Numbered from the stretch's first letter, positions 45,381 through 55,913 are shown. The stretch is DNA of 64,000 nucleotides from Plasmopara viticola (GCA_001695595.3 MBPM02000006.1:1302001-1366000); one strand, 5' to 3'. Numbers and translations: made by a program. The notes: generated from the letters alone by a model not told the origin.

Positions 45381-48300
45381 CAGTAAAACGCCTATGATTT
45401 CGATGCTCATGAAAATATAATCCATTTCCCATTTTAGATAAGCAACTTGTGCATGCTAAGTTAAAAGCATGTTGAGTTTTTGAGTAAATTGTACACGAGA
45501 CATTTGGGGTCAACACGTTGTGCCATGTTGTTTTGTCAAATGCTAATTTCTAAGATCGGCAATAGGAATATCAAATGGCGTAGATATAAGAGATGTGGTG
45601 TACTTAAAATTTTGCCGAAGACATGCTAAAGTGCGCAAGGGTTCGTGACGTCATAGAAATACCTTACATTGGACATGACAGATAATAAGTGATTGTACAT
45701 GCTAACCACATCTTCTTGATTCATGATGCGAGGAAGTACTAAAGGCGAATCAGTGAGTCATGTGGAGGAAGCCGTGTATCGAGGTCAAATTGTAGAATAA
45801 CCATTATAGCTATATAATCTTTGCTAATTTTTGCTAAGTGACGTTCTCCTCGAGCCCTTCTGTCACTGTCAGTGGCGGGCGGAAGACTTACTTTACACAG
45901 CGCACTAATAGATGCACGGGTTAAAGAGTTGAGGCTTACACAAATTTAGGGCTAAAGTGGGCCAATCAAAATTGAAACTAGCTTCTCGACGAAATTAATC
46001 GCATTAAATATGCTCACTCTGCATATTAACATATTTTCGAAATCCATATAATTCGAGCGCTTAAGAATATCGGCAGAAATTTGCGACGTTAAACCACGAA
46101 AAACGTCAAGCATTCACCCGAGTTTCTGTGACGTTAAAGCATCACGAGCCAGATTGTGCTAAATTCTTGCTCGATGGAAAATTGATGATATTTTGCTATC
46201 ATAAAAAAAACATTCTTGTACGATGTTGTCGCCATGATTAGTTACGATAGATATTTGCTAACATACAGAATGTTCCGCACCCGTTTTGTATTCGAACAAA
46301 CTGCCGCTTCGGTTAAATGCCTTAATCTCTGTACATTTTGAGCGCGATTTTAGTTTGTTGTGCAGAAGCTTGCAGCTTTTTAATAAAGTTTCCTGGCATT
46401 TTTCTATGTCTTTTTCTTGTAACAGCGTTTAACATTTCGCCACCATGGTGAAACGTCTGTGCCACGGGCAGAGCGGATACTGAGAATTTTACAACTGAAG
46501 TGAAATATGCAATTTTGGGCTCATCGTCGAACTTTCAAATGTCGCACGGCAACTATCGGATGGCAATAAGCGCCAATTCTAAATTAAACAGAGCCGTGCC
46601 AAGGTTCTGCAAAACTTAATTTCTTGTAGAGCACGAGAAGAGAAGATAGCTGCTTGTATTTTTGCGCTTCAAGGTCAGTGATTGTGGCAAATATTAATTG
46701 TCGATGTTTAAAGTAGCCTTGAAACTACACGAGACGCTCCCAATACAAGGATGGTATAGCCGTCAAGCGCTGTCGATTGTTTCATCAAAGGCTTTCCGCG
46801 AAACCAGCGCTTACGCCCAAAGAAAGACAACTGTCAACGTTGATCATCAGTGGAGGTCGGAGCCACACGTTGGAACATCTGGAATTAAATCCACGTCTAT
46901 TCCTAAAAATAGTCCTTGCAAGATATACATATCTGCTGGATACGCAGTTTGCGCTAAACTTCTTTGGGTCTTCAAGGTAGTTGCAGCTGCAGCTCTTCTT
47001 GAAGATGAGCCAATAATCTGATTTTAGCAATGATCTTTTACTAACAGATTATATGTCTTAAGACTTCTGCAGCACAAGATTTAATAGCTTCGGCAGTTGC
47101 ATTTCTCGGAGGACGCGAGTTTTATAACATTTGTAAGCTTAAAAAAATTGTTTTAAGGGTTTGGCTCGACATCATAAGCAGAAAAATACGACAATTTTTT
47201 GCACCTTTTCACTGAAGTCATCTGTTGCTATTGGCAGATTCAAACCCCTATTTGAATAATATATTCCAAGGGGAGGAAGTGCAAAGTTTGCTGGCTCGTA
47301 TTCTACAAGAGACACAACCGCTAAAGCAATTAAAAGTTGTGCTGCCGAAGCCTTTTATAATGTTGCTTATCTGCAAGAAAAGCTGCAGCTGCAGGAAGCT
47401 ATCTTAACTCATAAAAGCCAGCCAGAGTTGGATCAGCGCAAATTACACATCCAGCAGATATGTTTGTGTATCCTAATTTTTTTTGCGAGGACTGAATTCA
47501 GAAATAGAATTGAATTCCGCGTGTTTCGAATAGTGGCCCTGAACTCCATAGGTGCTCAAGTCCAATAAATGTCTTTCCTTCGAGCCAAAGTGTTGGTTCC
47601 GCGGAGAGCTTACAACAAAACGACCGAGAGCAATTTACAGCTATTACGTTTTTAAACACGTTGAGGCAATGGGAGCTCACGTGTAGTAATACGATTCTAG
47701 AAGACTTCTATAGTTAACCACTACCGCTTTAAGCGTAAAGATGTAAGAGGATACGTTTTTAACTCGCACGAAACGACATAAGAGAAAATAGGACGACGTT
47801 GTTCAACTGTTTGCTGTCGTTTGCTATCTGATAGTATTTGTGCGACATTCGGTTTATCAACGAGAAGCACAAAATGAATCTTTCACTTTAGTTGTCAAGA
47901 CCCTAAAAAAACCGGTCTGCTCGTAAAACCAACGTCTTTTTACCCCGGCGATGAATTATGTGGCCACGTTGAAGCGCTAATACGAGATAATAACGTTTTT
48001 TTGAATAAGGCCAGGGCACTTCTTGGAATATAGAGTACTGCACGCTTTTGCAAACTCTTGGAAAGCGTATTTTTTACAAAAAACTACATTTGCGCATCAA
48101 ATGTATCGAGACTTACGTAATTAACCTTAGCGAAAACCAAAGATAAGATTGAAAGGAACGGAGCATTCTGTAACAACAACCTAGATTTGCACCTCAAATG
48201 TATTGAAAATTGAGGAATATACCGCAGCGGAGAACTAAAAATAAATTGAACATTCTGTATTTGAACAATTATATTTTGTGAATTAACCATGGCAGCAGAA

Positions 48301-48979
48301 CCGTGAAAGGATACGTGTCTCATTATTGTGCTTTTAATATTTAAGGAGAGTTTTAGCGTCGCGCGGCACGGGCGTGCTCTTTAATACAACGAAGATCGCG
48401 ATCACTGTTTGATGGACGCAATTCAGGAGCTGGGGTACTGTACTGACGTTGACTTCCAGTATCTCAAGAAAATTCCTTGAGTGCGGTTCGTTCAACTTTT
48501 GAGGTCTTATTGAACCGGTTCCCGATTTTTGAGCGTGCAATTGCATCGCTCAAGTGCCACCACACTATATTCTTAGGCTTATGGGTTTTCAAATGATCCA
48601 GATTTTTTTTTGAAATCAACCCTCGCACAAGTCAAAGACTTTTTGTCAAAATTACTCTTGTCGTAAGCCATGAAGTCTGCAAGCTAATTTAATATAGGAA
48701 GGATATGCATTTAAGGACAAAATTCATTGATTAACTCATAGTCTTATCAAATGATAAGAACTACAAAAGTTGCAGTTAGTGCTAAATTGTGGCAGCTGGG
48801 TCATACGCTAGCACAGCTACGACAGACCGACAACTTGTTAGACAAGAATTCGCTCGTGACAAGAAGTGCCGTGGTGCTCGAACTATTGTAGTTGCTGTAA
48901 ATAAAACCACAGGTGTTCTACTGCATTGGGCTATTTTGAAGTAAACACAGATATCTTTGAGTTTGATACATGCTAAATA
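45381..48979. other. Region with scattered coding-like fragments
   Basis: No intact gene. Protein-like plus-strand fragments occur in changing frames: 46698-47021 (107 codons), 46777-46980, a helical segment at about 47300-47450 (AFYNVAYLQEKLQLQEAI) and one near 47930-48030 (YPGDELCGHVEALIRDNN). They may be a decayed gene of unknown family. A short internal duplication at about 48085-48265 (TTTGCNC.TCAAATGTAT...GAACATTCTGTA) is also visible. Confidence 0.3.
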
Positions 48980-49703
48980 ATGAGCTACATAAAGTGGGGC
49001 ACCATTAGCAACCGATCCAACGGCGCGACATATACTTGCGGCTTCGACACAGCTTAGATGTTGGCAGTTGAACCCATGACATCGAATGCCAGTTTGTTGG
49101 CTTGCTGATCAAGAGCAGTAAAGAGTGAGCGATCATAAGAACCCTTCTTGAGCAGCGTATTTGACTGAACAAAGTCTCCAAAAGCAAAATTGTTTTTACT
49201 TCGTCGATATTCTGATTTAAGCTACTTCAAGCTACCGGAGAAGCGTAATTTTTCAATTATGAAGTTGCTGGTTTGGCCCTGCTTTAGATAGGTGTTGTAT
49301 TATCATTCTTTAAAGCCTTGAATGTAGCATTGACGTTGTCATGAACTTGATTTGTTTGGACCGTCGTACCATCAATGACAACTTGAACCGAGTCAATGAA
49401 TTGCCAGGCACTTGCCTTAAAAACAAGTTGATCAATTGAGCAAGCACCAGTCGACATCGCCGATGATTCCGTGCTGCTTGTGATTTGAAGCTTGATGAAA
49501 AGCTCAATGACAGCTTTTTCCCAGTTTACAAAAGCAGCTTGCGAAGAGATGGTCGAAAGATTGATTTGAAGCTGACCGGAATATTGATTCGCGTTCGAGG
49601 TCGAATCCTGAATATAAATCCATTTCTTGTTGCAGAAGAGTGCTCCAGCTGGCGCTGATTCGACGAAGCGCTTGAAAGCAGAAATATCGCTCGTGGTGGA
49701 CAT
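48980..49703 (-). pseudogene. Viral major-capsid-like protein remnant (Polinton-like virus/virophage type)
   Basis: The ATG at 49703 opens a 139-codon frame containing FCNKKWIYIQDSTSN, an N-terminal motif like that of major capsid proteins from Polinton-like viruses, then SVQVVIDGTTVQTNQ in the expected jelly-roll region. A TAA ends this frame at 49284-49286. Further capsid-like sequence continues in other frames down to about 48980, including SYDRSLFTALDQQANKLAF, with another TAA at 49054-49056. Family assignment is from recalled pattern, not a search. It is divergent from, and only a few bases away from, the protease frame on the other strand. It is broken by stops and frameshifts and cannot make a capsid. 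Confidence 0.55.
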
Positions 49704-49708
49704 TGTAT

Positions 49709-50145
49709 AGTATGAGATAGCTTATATTGGTCAAGATATAGATCGCCAGCAAAAAAGCAAAAAGGCAATAATTAAATTATCTCGAACAACAGATGATCAA
49801 CTTACGAAACTCGCTACCTCATTTGGGGTCAAAGTAGACCATATCGATTCTGAGCAGAATCTTGACAGATGCAAAGATTATGCCATTCTCAATATGGGTA
49901 CGCCTAAGCTCGGTGGTACTCATTGGATCGCAGTATCTAACAAACACAAGCGCTCCTCTGATCCGCTTGGTTTGCCAAGACATCGCGTGATTCAAAAAGA
50001 CTACTCATATCGAGAAGTTGATATCCAAGATCCTCAATTCGGGCACTGTAGACAATATTGCGTGCTATGGCTTTACTACTTGCAGGACGGAAAAAAGACG
50101 ATTTCTACAAACTATTCAAGCAGCTCGGATAATCACGTTGTGTAA
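49709..50145 (+). pseudogene. Adenain-type cysteine protease, start lost
   Basis: A plus-strand frame stays open for 145 codons (after TAG at 49706-49708). It has the order of the viral maturation protease shared by adenoviruses, Mavericks/Polintons and virophages: LGGTHWIAV (catalytic His), then SDPLG (acidic partner), QDPQFGH (Gln), and HCRQYCVLWLYYL with the nucleophile Cys. The residue after that Cys is Arg where the family nearly always has Gly, which may disable it. No ATG precedes the His region by a normal distance; the first in frame is 49894. It lies back-to-back with the capsid-like frame. Confidence 0.68.
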
Positions 50146-50153
50146 TATAAAGC

Positions 50154-50426
50154 ATGCGAGATCTAGGATATAAATTCCGCTTTTTCAAGCGCAAAGGCAA
50201 AAAATACGATGCATTGCTTAGATATGGTCGAATTGTATCGTTTGGAGCAATCAAGTCCAATGGTGAGCCCTATCAGCAATATCAAGATCGCACAAGTTTT
50301 AAAGCATACCGTAACTATGATCACAAAGATACAAGGCGAAGAGAGCGATACTATAAGAGACACGGCACGATTGATGATCAACATCCTTACACAGCCGATT
50401 GGTTCTCAGGAAAATATTTATGGTAG
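50154..50426 (+). CDS. Small conserved viral protein (DUF5754-like)
   Basis: A complete ATG-to-stop frame of 90 residues starting 8 bp after the protease stop, so it is probably co-directional with it. It has KRKGKKYDALLR, VSFGAI, YQQYQDRTSFKAY, DHKDTRRRERYYKRH and a C-terminal WFSGKYLW, the pattern of a small basic protein of unknown function common in large DNA viruses and Polinton-like viruses. It is the only apparently intact member of this cluster. The DUF number is from memory and unconfirmed. Confidence 0.62.
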   Translation: MRDLGYKFRFFKRKGKKYDALLRYGRIVSFGAIKSNGEPYQQYQDRTSFKAYRNYDHKDTRRRERYYKRHGTIDDQHPYTADWFSGKYLW

Positions 50427-50429
50427 TTG

Positions 50430-50830
50430 ACAACAGCAACCATGATCTTGAATACGGCGGCAGAGATAATATATTTCCGCGATTGTATTTTCCAAGTCCT
50501 CAATTTCGTCGATATTGTTGGCTTCATCTCGAGTAGACGCTGCGAAACGGATTGAAATATCCGCGAGATCAACAAGCGTCTTCTCATGGTGTTCTCTATC
50601 TTTGTATCTTTGTGCTTAGAGAAGAATACCTCACTTCGAAGACTGTTTCACATTCGCCATCACTAAACTCAAGGACTTTTCTCGAATATTAGCATCGGAC
50701 GTCAACTTATCAGGGTCGAATGCAAATGGCTTCACGTTGATTGGTGTGATTGTTGGTGTGTAAACTTTGTAATAATCATCATCAATAACGACTGGTATAT
50801 ATATCTGAAATATATCTAAGATAGTATAGA
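50430..50830 (-). pseudogene. Viral-cluster coding remnant, unknown protein
   Basis: Two minus-strand segments in different frames. About 50830-50680 includes PVVIDDDYYKVYTPTITPIN and ends in TGA. About 50625-50430 includes ADISIRFAASTRDEANNI and an acidic helix (DEIEDLENTIAEIYYL). They look like one broken gene of unknown function within the virus-like cluster. Confidence 0.4.
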
Positions 50831-50855
50831 AACGATGTTACTATCTTCATGTTTC

Positions 50856-51363
50856 TCATGTGTCGTTTCTGCGATTGACGCTTAGCGCGTACCGACTCAC
50901 CATGACTATCTTCACACTGTTATTATCTATACCTACAAGTCTCTTAATTTTTTTTGCCATGGTCACAAACAACCACTGTCTTGGGGACGCGAAAGACCTT
51001 ACTGGCTTATCACTTGACGGCTGTACTTGCCGCGATTGATGGAGGAGCGCTGCTTGTCGACCGTATCCTTTTGTCTTCGTTTCCCGTTTATATGATTCCA
51101 TTATTCTTCGTGCTATGCTGATCATGTTCGCAATAAAACTGATATCCAGACTGAGCGACATAATGACGTCTTCGAAAACGTCTTAAATTGTATGCACGTA
51201 TATACGCTAACGCGAAATAACAGCATTCTCTTACACGCTTAGTTTGCGTTGAACAATGATGCCATGCCTCAGCAAGATGCACACCGTTCGATGAAAAAAC
51301 TAGCTTGTCTTTGTGTTTCTTAACGTGTTTATCATACGACGATTGGAGTATCAAATGGTGCAA
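50856..51363 (-). pseudogene. Possible further virus-cluster remnant
   Basis: Overlapping minus-strand frames of 91 (51088-51363) and 101 codons (50856-51161), Lys/Arg/His-rich, no recognised domain. They are included because they continue the coding density of the cluster up to element B, but each may be a chance frame. Confidence 0.25.
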
Positions 51364-51599
51364 GTTTTTCTGCTATCGGACCATAAGTGGCGCCTTTATG
51401 CAATTGCATCGGGTAAGATTAAAAATTATGCGAGCTTGGTCAAAGTGCTACTGACTTCATTATCTTTAACTATCTTCTGATGAGGTTGCGGTCACTATCC
51501 TCAAAGCTGAGACCAAGGGCCTTTTAAAACCCCAACCCCTTTATGAGGTGTCCGCGAAATTGGCGTTGGGTCAAACTAAGCCGATGTGGATTAAGAGAC

Positions 51600-51745
51600 T
51601 GTTAACATTACACCGCTGAATGCATGTTGAACAGGTGGATGGCTTCACAGTAATTACAAGTACGTCACAATTAGTAATTACATATGGTAGCCATTCATTG
51701 GTCAGGATAAATATATTCACTTCGGTTTTTTCTTTCTTCTTAACA
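51600..51745 (+). repeat. 5' LTR of element B
   Basis: 146 bp, TGTTAA...TTAACA inverted ends. It contains two GTAATTAC palindromes (51650-51657, 51674-51681) around TACGTCAC (51661-51668), and an AT-rich AAATATATT near 51708-51716 as a possible core promoter. Confidence 0.96.
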
Positions 51746-51758
51746 GGTTAACAGCCGC
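51746..51758 (+). promoter_or_regulatory. Primer-binding site of element B (tRNA-Asn anticodon arm)
   Basis: GGTTAACAGCCGC directly follows the LTR. Its reverse complement, GCGGCTGTTAACC, matches 12 of 13 positions of the anticodon arm of eukaryotic tRNA-Asn(GUU), whose loop is CUGUUAA. It is not a tRNA 3'-CCA match. Drosophila copia uses a half-tRNA primer in the same geometry, with tRNA-iMet. Confidence 0.72.
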
Positions 51759-51793
51759 AAACAACAGCCTCGCATCACCACACCGTCACCGCC

Positions 51794-54700
51794 ATGACTA
51801 CCAAGCGCACCGAAGTCCTCCTAGGAGATGGTAACTACTACCATTGGGAGTTCAACATGAGAATGGCCCTCGCAAGAAAAGGGCTGCTGGGACACATTAT
51901 GGGCGCGAAGGGCGAGAGCGAAATAACGGAGACGTGGCTCGTGAATGACGCCAAGGCATTGGGTATAATTGCCCAGGGCGTCGAGATTCAACACCAGACC
52001 AAGATACGGTCTGCTACTCGTGCCTTGGAGGCATGGGGAACGCTTCGCGATTTCTACCATCGTTCCACTTTACACAACCGTGTCACGATGACACGGCGCC
52101 TTCATGAGTTTAAGATGGAGAGTGGCACTCGCATGGTGGAACATCTGGACGCGTTCGATGAGCTGGTCGTGGGACTCCAGATGACGGGAGAGCCGGTGGA
52201 TGAATCAAGACAGCTAGTGGTGCTTCTGAGCAGCTTGCCGGCGGAATATGAAATAATATCTTCTACCGTGGAGAACGCCAAGGACATCACTCTGATCGAA
52301 GTCAAGGAGAAGCTGTTGAAGGAGTCAGACAGACTACAGAAGAAGGAAGCAAGTGAGAAAGCGTTTCGAGCCACATACAATGATGGACGGATCAAGGGCA
52401 GACGAGGAAGTGGCCGCAAGGATTACGCGCCACGCAAGGGCGGCGGTTTTCGGGGAAAATGCTTCAATTGTAACCAGACTGGTCATATGAAGCGGGACTG
52501 CCCAGCTGCTGAGAACCGTTCCAGAAACCGTTATAGCGGTAATGATGCAGTGTTTGCTGTGGGGGATGAGAAATCAGTAAGCTGGCTGATCGACAGTGGT
52601 GCGACGTCACACATGACCCCTCACCGAAGTGACTTGATCGACTTCAAGCAACTTAAAGACGACATCAAGGTAACAATTGCAGATGGCAGAAAGTTACGCG
52701 TCGAAGGAGCTGGAACAGTGAAACTTATCGGCTTAGATGGAAGACGCATATCGATGATGGAAGTGCTGCTTATTCCTGGACTTGACAGACGTCTACTGTC
52801 GGTGGGAAAGCTTGCCGAACGTGGACTAAGTGTGGAGTTTCAGCGTGCTTCGTGCATCATTTGGGACAAGAACGAAGCTTTGGCAACTGGGACAAGAAAT
52901 GGAAAAGCTTACACACTGGATTGTCAGCAAGAGGAGGCACGATTGGTGCAATACTCGGGAGTTGATAGTCAGTGGGAGTTATGGCACGCTCGCATGGGAC
53001 ATCCAAGTGAGGACGTTTTAGTGAAAACTATGCGATCCACAGAAGGTATTCCTGCGCTAAAACAAGGTATCAAGACCCTGTGTGGTGGATGCATGAAGGG
53101 CAAGCAGACGATCGAAGCCTTTCCAGGACGCTCCATGACAAAGACATCGCGTGTATTGGAGTTAGTTCACACAGACGTGATGGGACCCATGAAGACACTT
53201 TCAAAAGGAGGTGCTAAATACATTTTGACGTTTGTGGATGATTATTCACGATATGTGGTGGCTTACTTTCTGGCAAAGAAGAGTGAAGTTGCCGACAAGA
53301 TCACGATGTTTAAAGCACTGCATGAGAATCAGTGGGGAACCCGTATCAAGTGCCTGCGTTCGGACAACGGAACGGAGTTTGTCAACAAGACAGTTACGAC
53401 TTTATGTCAGCGGAACGGTATCATACATCAGCGTACAGTACCATACAGTCCCCAACAAAATGGTATTGCAGAACGAATGAACCGTACGATAATGGAAAAG
53501 GCACGGAGCATGCTACACTACAAGTGTGTTCCGACATGTTGGTGGGCAGAGGCAGTAAGCACTGCGGTGTACCTGATCAACCGCTCTCCTAATACAATGC
53601 ACCCAAATAACACCCCATATGAACTGGGATTTAAGATGAAGCCACGGATGGATCATCTTAGGGTGTTTGGGTCTCATGGATATGCTCACGTTGATCAAGT
53701 GAAGAGGACGAAGCTCGAAGCCAAAAGCTTCAAGTGCATGTTCCTTGGTTATGCCGAAGACACCAAGGGATACCGAGTTTACGATTTGGAGAAAGACAAG
53801 ATATCAGTATCACGGTCGGTAAAGCTGGACGAGCGTGAAGTGGGCGGCATTTATGAGACACACCCGCCCAAACAAATAAAAGTGATACACGTTACCAAAG
53901 ACAACGATGAAAGTGCTGTGTCCGGGCCGACGGAACACCACCAAGATCAAGATGAACTTATGGAGGGTGAAGGAGAAGATGAAATTCCAGATGCTCCAAT
54001 GAATGAAGAGGAGTCCGACACAAATGAGTCAAGGATCGAGATGCTTCGATTACCGACCTCTGTACACTCTGAGCTGACAGAGTACAGACCTCCTACACTG
54101 GATGCACAGGAAGATCGATTGGTATTTCGACCGCAAGTGGAACGTTCAAGGCGTACAAATGAACCAATGTTATTGCTGGAAAACGGATCAGATGCCGATG
54201 AAAGTCTGGGAGGAAGCGAAGGACCACCATCTTCAAAGCGTGCAAGGATTGATGAAGACGGCCTGATAGCTGAAGCTATTCTCGCTTACGCTGTGAGTGT
54301 TGGTGAAGAATCAGACTTGCCTACCACGTATGCGCAGGCAATGTCTAGTGATGAGGCAGAACAGTGGCGACAAGCGATGGACGCCGAATTGCAGTCGCAT
54401 CACAAAAACAAAACATGGACACTCGTTCCACGAGAATCAATTGGACGTACGATTGGATGCCGCTGGGTCTTTGCTAAGAAGCGTGACCAGAATGGATGTG
54501 TTGTGCGCTACAAAGCACGATTGGTGGCTAAAGGTTTCAAGCAGAAATACGGCGTGGATTTCTTCGAGACTTACTCTCCAGTGGCCAACATGAACTCAAT
54601 TCGAGTTGTACTCGCAGTGTGTGCGGTATTAGGCTACAAAATGGAACAGCTGGACGTCGACACCGCCTTTCTCAACAGTGTACTGTCGGATCGTGTTCAC

Positions 54701-55900
54701 ATGGAAGTTCCAATTGGTGTAAAGGGAGCTCAAGGATTTGCGTGTCAGCTGAACAAAGCTATATATGGTCTCAAGCAAGCTGCAAGCGCTTGGAACAAGA
54801 CAATCGACCACGTCTTCAAGAAGAACGATTTTAAAAGTTGTGGAGCGGATCAATGCGTCTACGTGAAGAAAGTGGAAGAAGGTTTTGTGTACGTATGTCT
54901 TTATGTCGATGATATGATCATTGCAGCCAAGACGAGCGACGAGATTCTAGAGGTCAAGGGGATGCTTAAAAGTGTTTTCAAGATGAAGGATCTCGGTATT
55001 GCGAAGTTCATCTTGGGCATGGAGATCGACCACGACATGACAGCTTCCACACTAATGATCAAGCAAACACGCTACATTAGCGACGTGGCTGAGCGATTTG
55101 GGCAGAAAAACGCTAAGAACGTCGACAATCCGTGTACGTCCGGTCTCAAGCTGTCAACATCACAGTCACCAAGTACAGAAGCTGAGCGTTCAGAGATGCG
55201 GTCAAGACCATACCGCTCACTAATTGGATGTCTGCTATATGTTACAACTTGCACTCGGCCGGACGTCGCATACATCGTGACACAACTGTCTCGATTTCTC
55301 GAAAAACCGGGGTTACCACATTGGAACGCCGCAATTCCTGTATTGCGCTACTTAAATTCGACACGTCATCATGGGATCGTTTATCAAAGAGGGACGGGAA
55401 AGGTGATTGTTGAAGCTTTTTCGGATGCTGACTGGGGTAGCAACACCGATGACAGACGGTCTGTCTCAGGTGTGTTGATCAACATTGGTAAAGCTCCGGT
55501 TGTATTCAAGTCCAAGTATCAGAGAACAGTTGCACTAAGTTCCGCAGAAGCAGAGTATATGGCGCTCAGCTTGTGCACACAAGAAGTACTTTGGGCGCGC
55601 GCAATGCTCAAGGACATGGGTCAAGAACAAGTGGGAGGCACGCAAATATGGGAAGACAATCAAGGTGCGATAGCTTTGGCAAACAACGCGGGCTACCACG
55701 CACGTACAAAGCACGTGGACATCAGACATCACTTTATTCGGGAGAACGTTCAGCATGGATTACTCAAGATTGGCTACATTGATACGAAGAATCAGCTTGC
55801 AGATATGCTAACCAAGGCGCTTGGAACCAAGATGCTGAAGTATCTGCGCGAAGCCTCCGGAATCAAGACCAAGTCAGCAACAAAGGACACACAGCATTAG
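51794..55900 (+). CDS. Copia Gag-Pol polyprotein (intact)
   Basis: 1,368 residues, from the first ATG after a 48 nt leader. Gag (about 1-200) is followed by a CCHC knuckle C223-C226-H231-C236. Protease: WLIDSGATSHM with D267. Integrase: zinc site H398-H403-C430-C433 and a D461, D524, E560 triad (D,D35E spacing). An acidic Ser/Glu/Asp linker (~705-830) follows. RT: TAFLN with D956 region, and LYVDD (D1039, D1040). RNase H: DADWGS (D1211/D1213), SSAEAEYMA (E1252/E1254), WEDNQ (D1288). All catalytic residues are present and no stops occur. It makes a virus-like particle, copies the RNA and integrates the DNA in the nucleus. The stop is 13 bp before the 3' LTR. Antisense frames here are shadows. 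Confidence 0.98.
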   Translation: MTTKRTEVLLGDGNYYHWEFNMRMALARKGLLGHIMGAKGESEITETWLVNDAKALGIIAQGVEIQHQTKIRSATRALEAWGTLRDFYHRSTLHNRVTMTRRLHEFKMESGTRMVEHLDAFDELVVGLQMTGEPVDESRQLVVLLSSLPAEYEIISSTVENAKDITLIEVKEKLLKESDRLQKKEASEKAFRATYNDGRIKGRRGSGRKDYAPRKGGGFRGKCFNCNQTGHMKRDCPAAENRSRNRYSGNDAVFAVGDEKSVSWLIDSGATSHMTPHRSDLIDFKQLKDDIKVTIADGRKLRVEGAGTVKLIGLDGRRISMMEVLLIPGLDRRLLSVGKLAERGLSVEFQRASCIIWDKNEALATGTRNGKAYTLDCQQEEARLVQYSGVDSQWELWHARMGHPSEDVLVKTMRSTEGIPALKQGIKTLCGGCMKGKQTIEAFPGRSMTKTSRVLELVHTDVMGPMKTLSKGGAKYILTFVDDYSRYVVAYFLAKKSEVADKITMFKALHENQWGTRIKCLRSDNGTEFVNKTVTTLCQRNGIIHQRTVPYSPQQNGIAERMNRTIMEKARSMLHYKCVPTCWWAEAVSTAVYLINRSPNTMHPNNTPYELGFKMKPRMDHLRVFGSHGYAHVDQVKRTKLEAKSFKCMFLGYAEDTKGYRVYDLEKDKISVSRSVKLDEREVGGIYETHPPKQIKVIHVTKDNDESAVSGPTEHHQDQDELMEGEGEDEIPDAPMNEEESDTNESRIEMLRLPTSVHSELTEYRPPTLDAQEDRLVFRPQVERSRRTNEPMLLLENGSDADESLGGSEGPPSSKRARIDEDGLIAEAILAYAVSVGEESDLPTTYAQAMSSDEAEQWRQAMDAELQSHHKNKTWTLVPRESIGRTIGCRWVFAKKRDQNGCVVRYKARLVAKGFKQKYGVDFFETYSPVANMNSIRVVLAVCAVLGYKMEQLDVDTAFLNSVLSDRVHMEVPIGVKGAQGFACQLNKAIYGLKQAASAWNKTIDHVFKKNDFKSCGADQCVYVKKVEEGFVYVCLYVDDMIIAAKTSDEILEVKGMLKSVFKMKDLGIAKFILGMEIDHDMTASTLMIKQTRYISDVAERFGQKNAKNVDNPCTSGLKLSTSQSPSTEAERSEMRSRPYRSLIGCLLYVTTCTRPDVAYIVTQLSRFLEKPGLPHWNAAIPVLRYLNSTRHHGIVYQRGTGKVIVEAFSDADWGSNTDDRRSVSGVLINIGKAPVVFKSKYQRTVALSSAEAEYMALSLCTQEVLWARAMLKDMGQEQVGGTQIWEDNQGAIALANNAGYHARTKHVDIRHHFIRENVQHGLLKIGYIDTKNQLADMLTKALGTKMLKYLREASGIKTKSATKDTQH

Positions 55901-55913
55901 CGGTGAGTGGGAG
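55901..55913 (+). promoter_or_regulatory. Polypurine-like tract of element B
   Basis: CGGTGAGTGGGAG lies between the stop codon and the 3' LTR and would prime plus-strand DNA synthesis. It is a little short and contains T interruptions. Confidence 0.55.

Noticed and set aside
49310..49768. Overlapping minus-strand frames around the capsid-like start
   Set aside because: They are other-frame shadows of the capsid-like frame.
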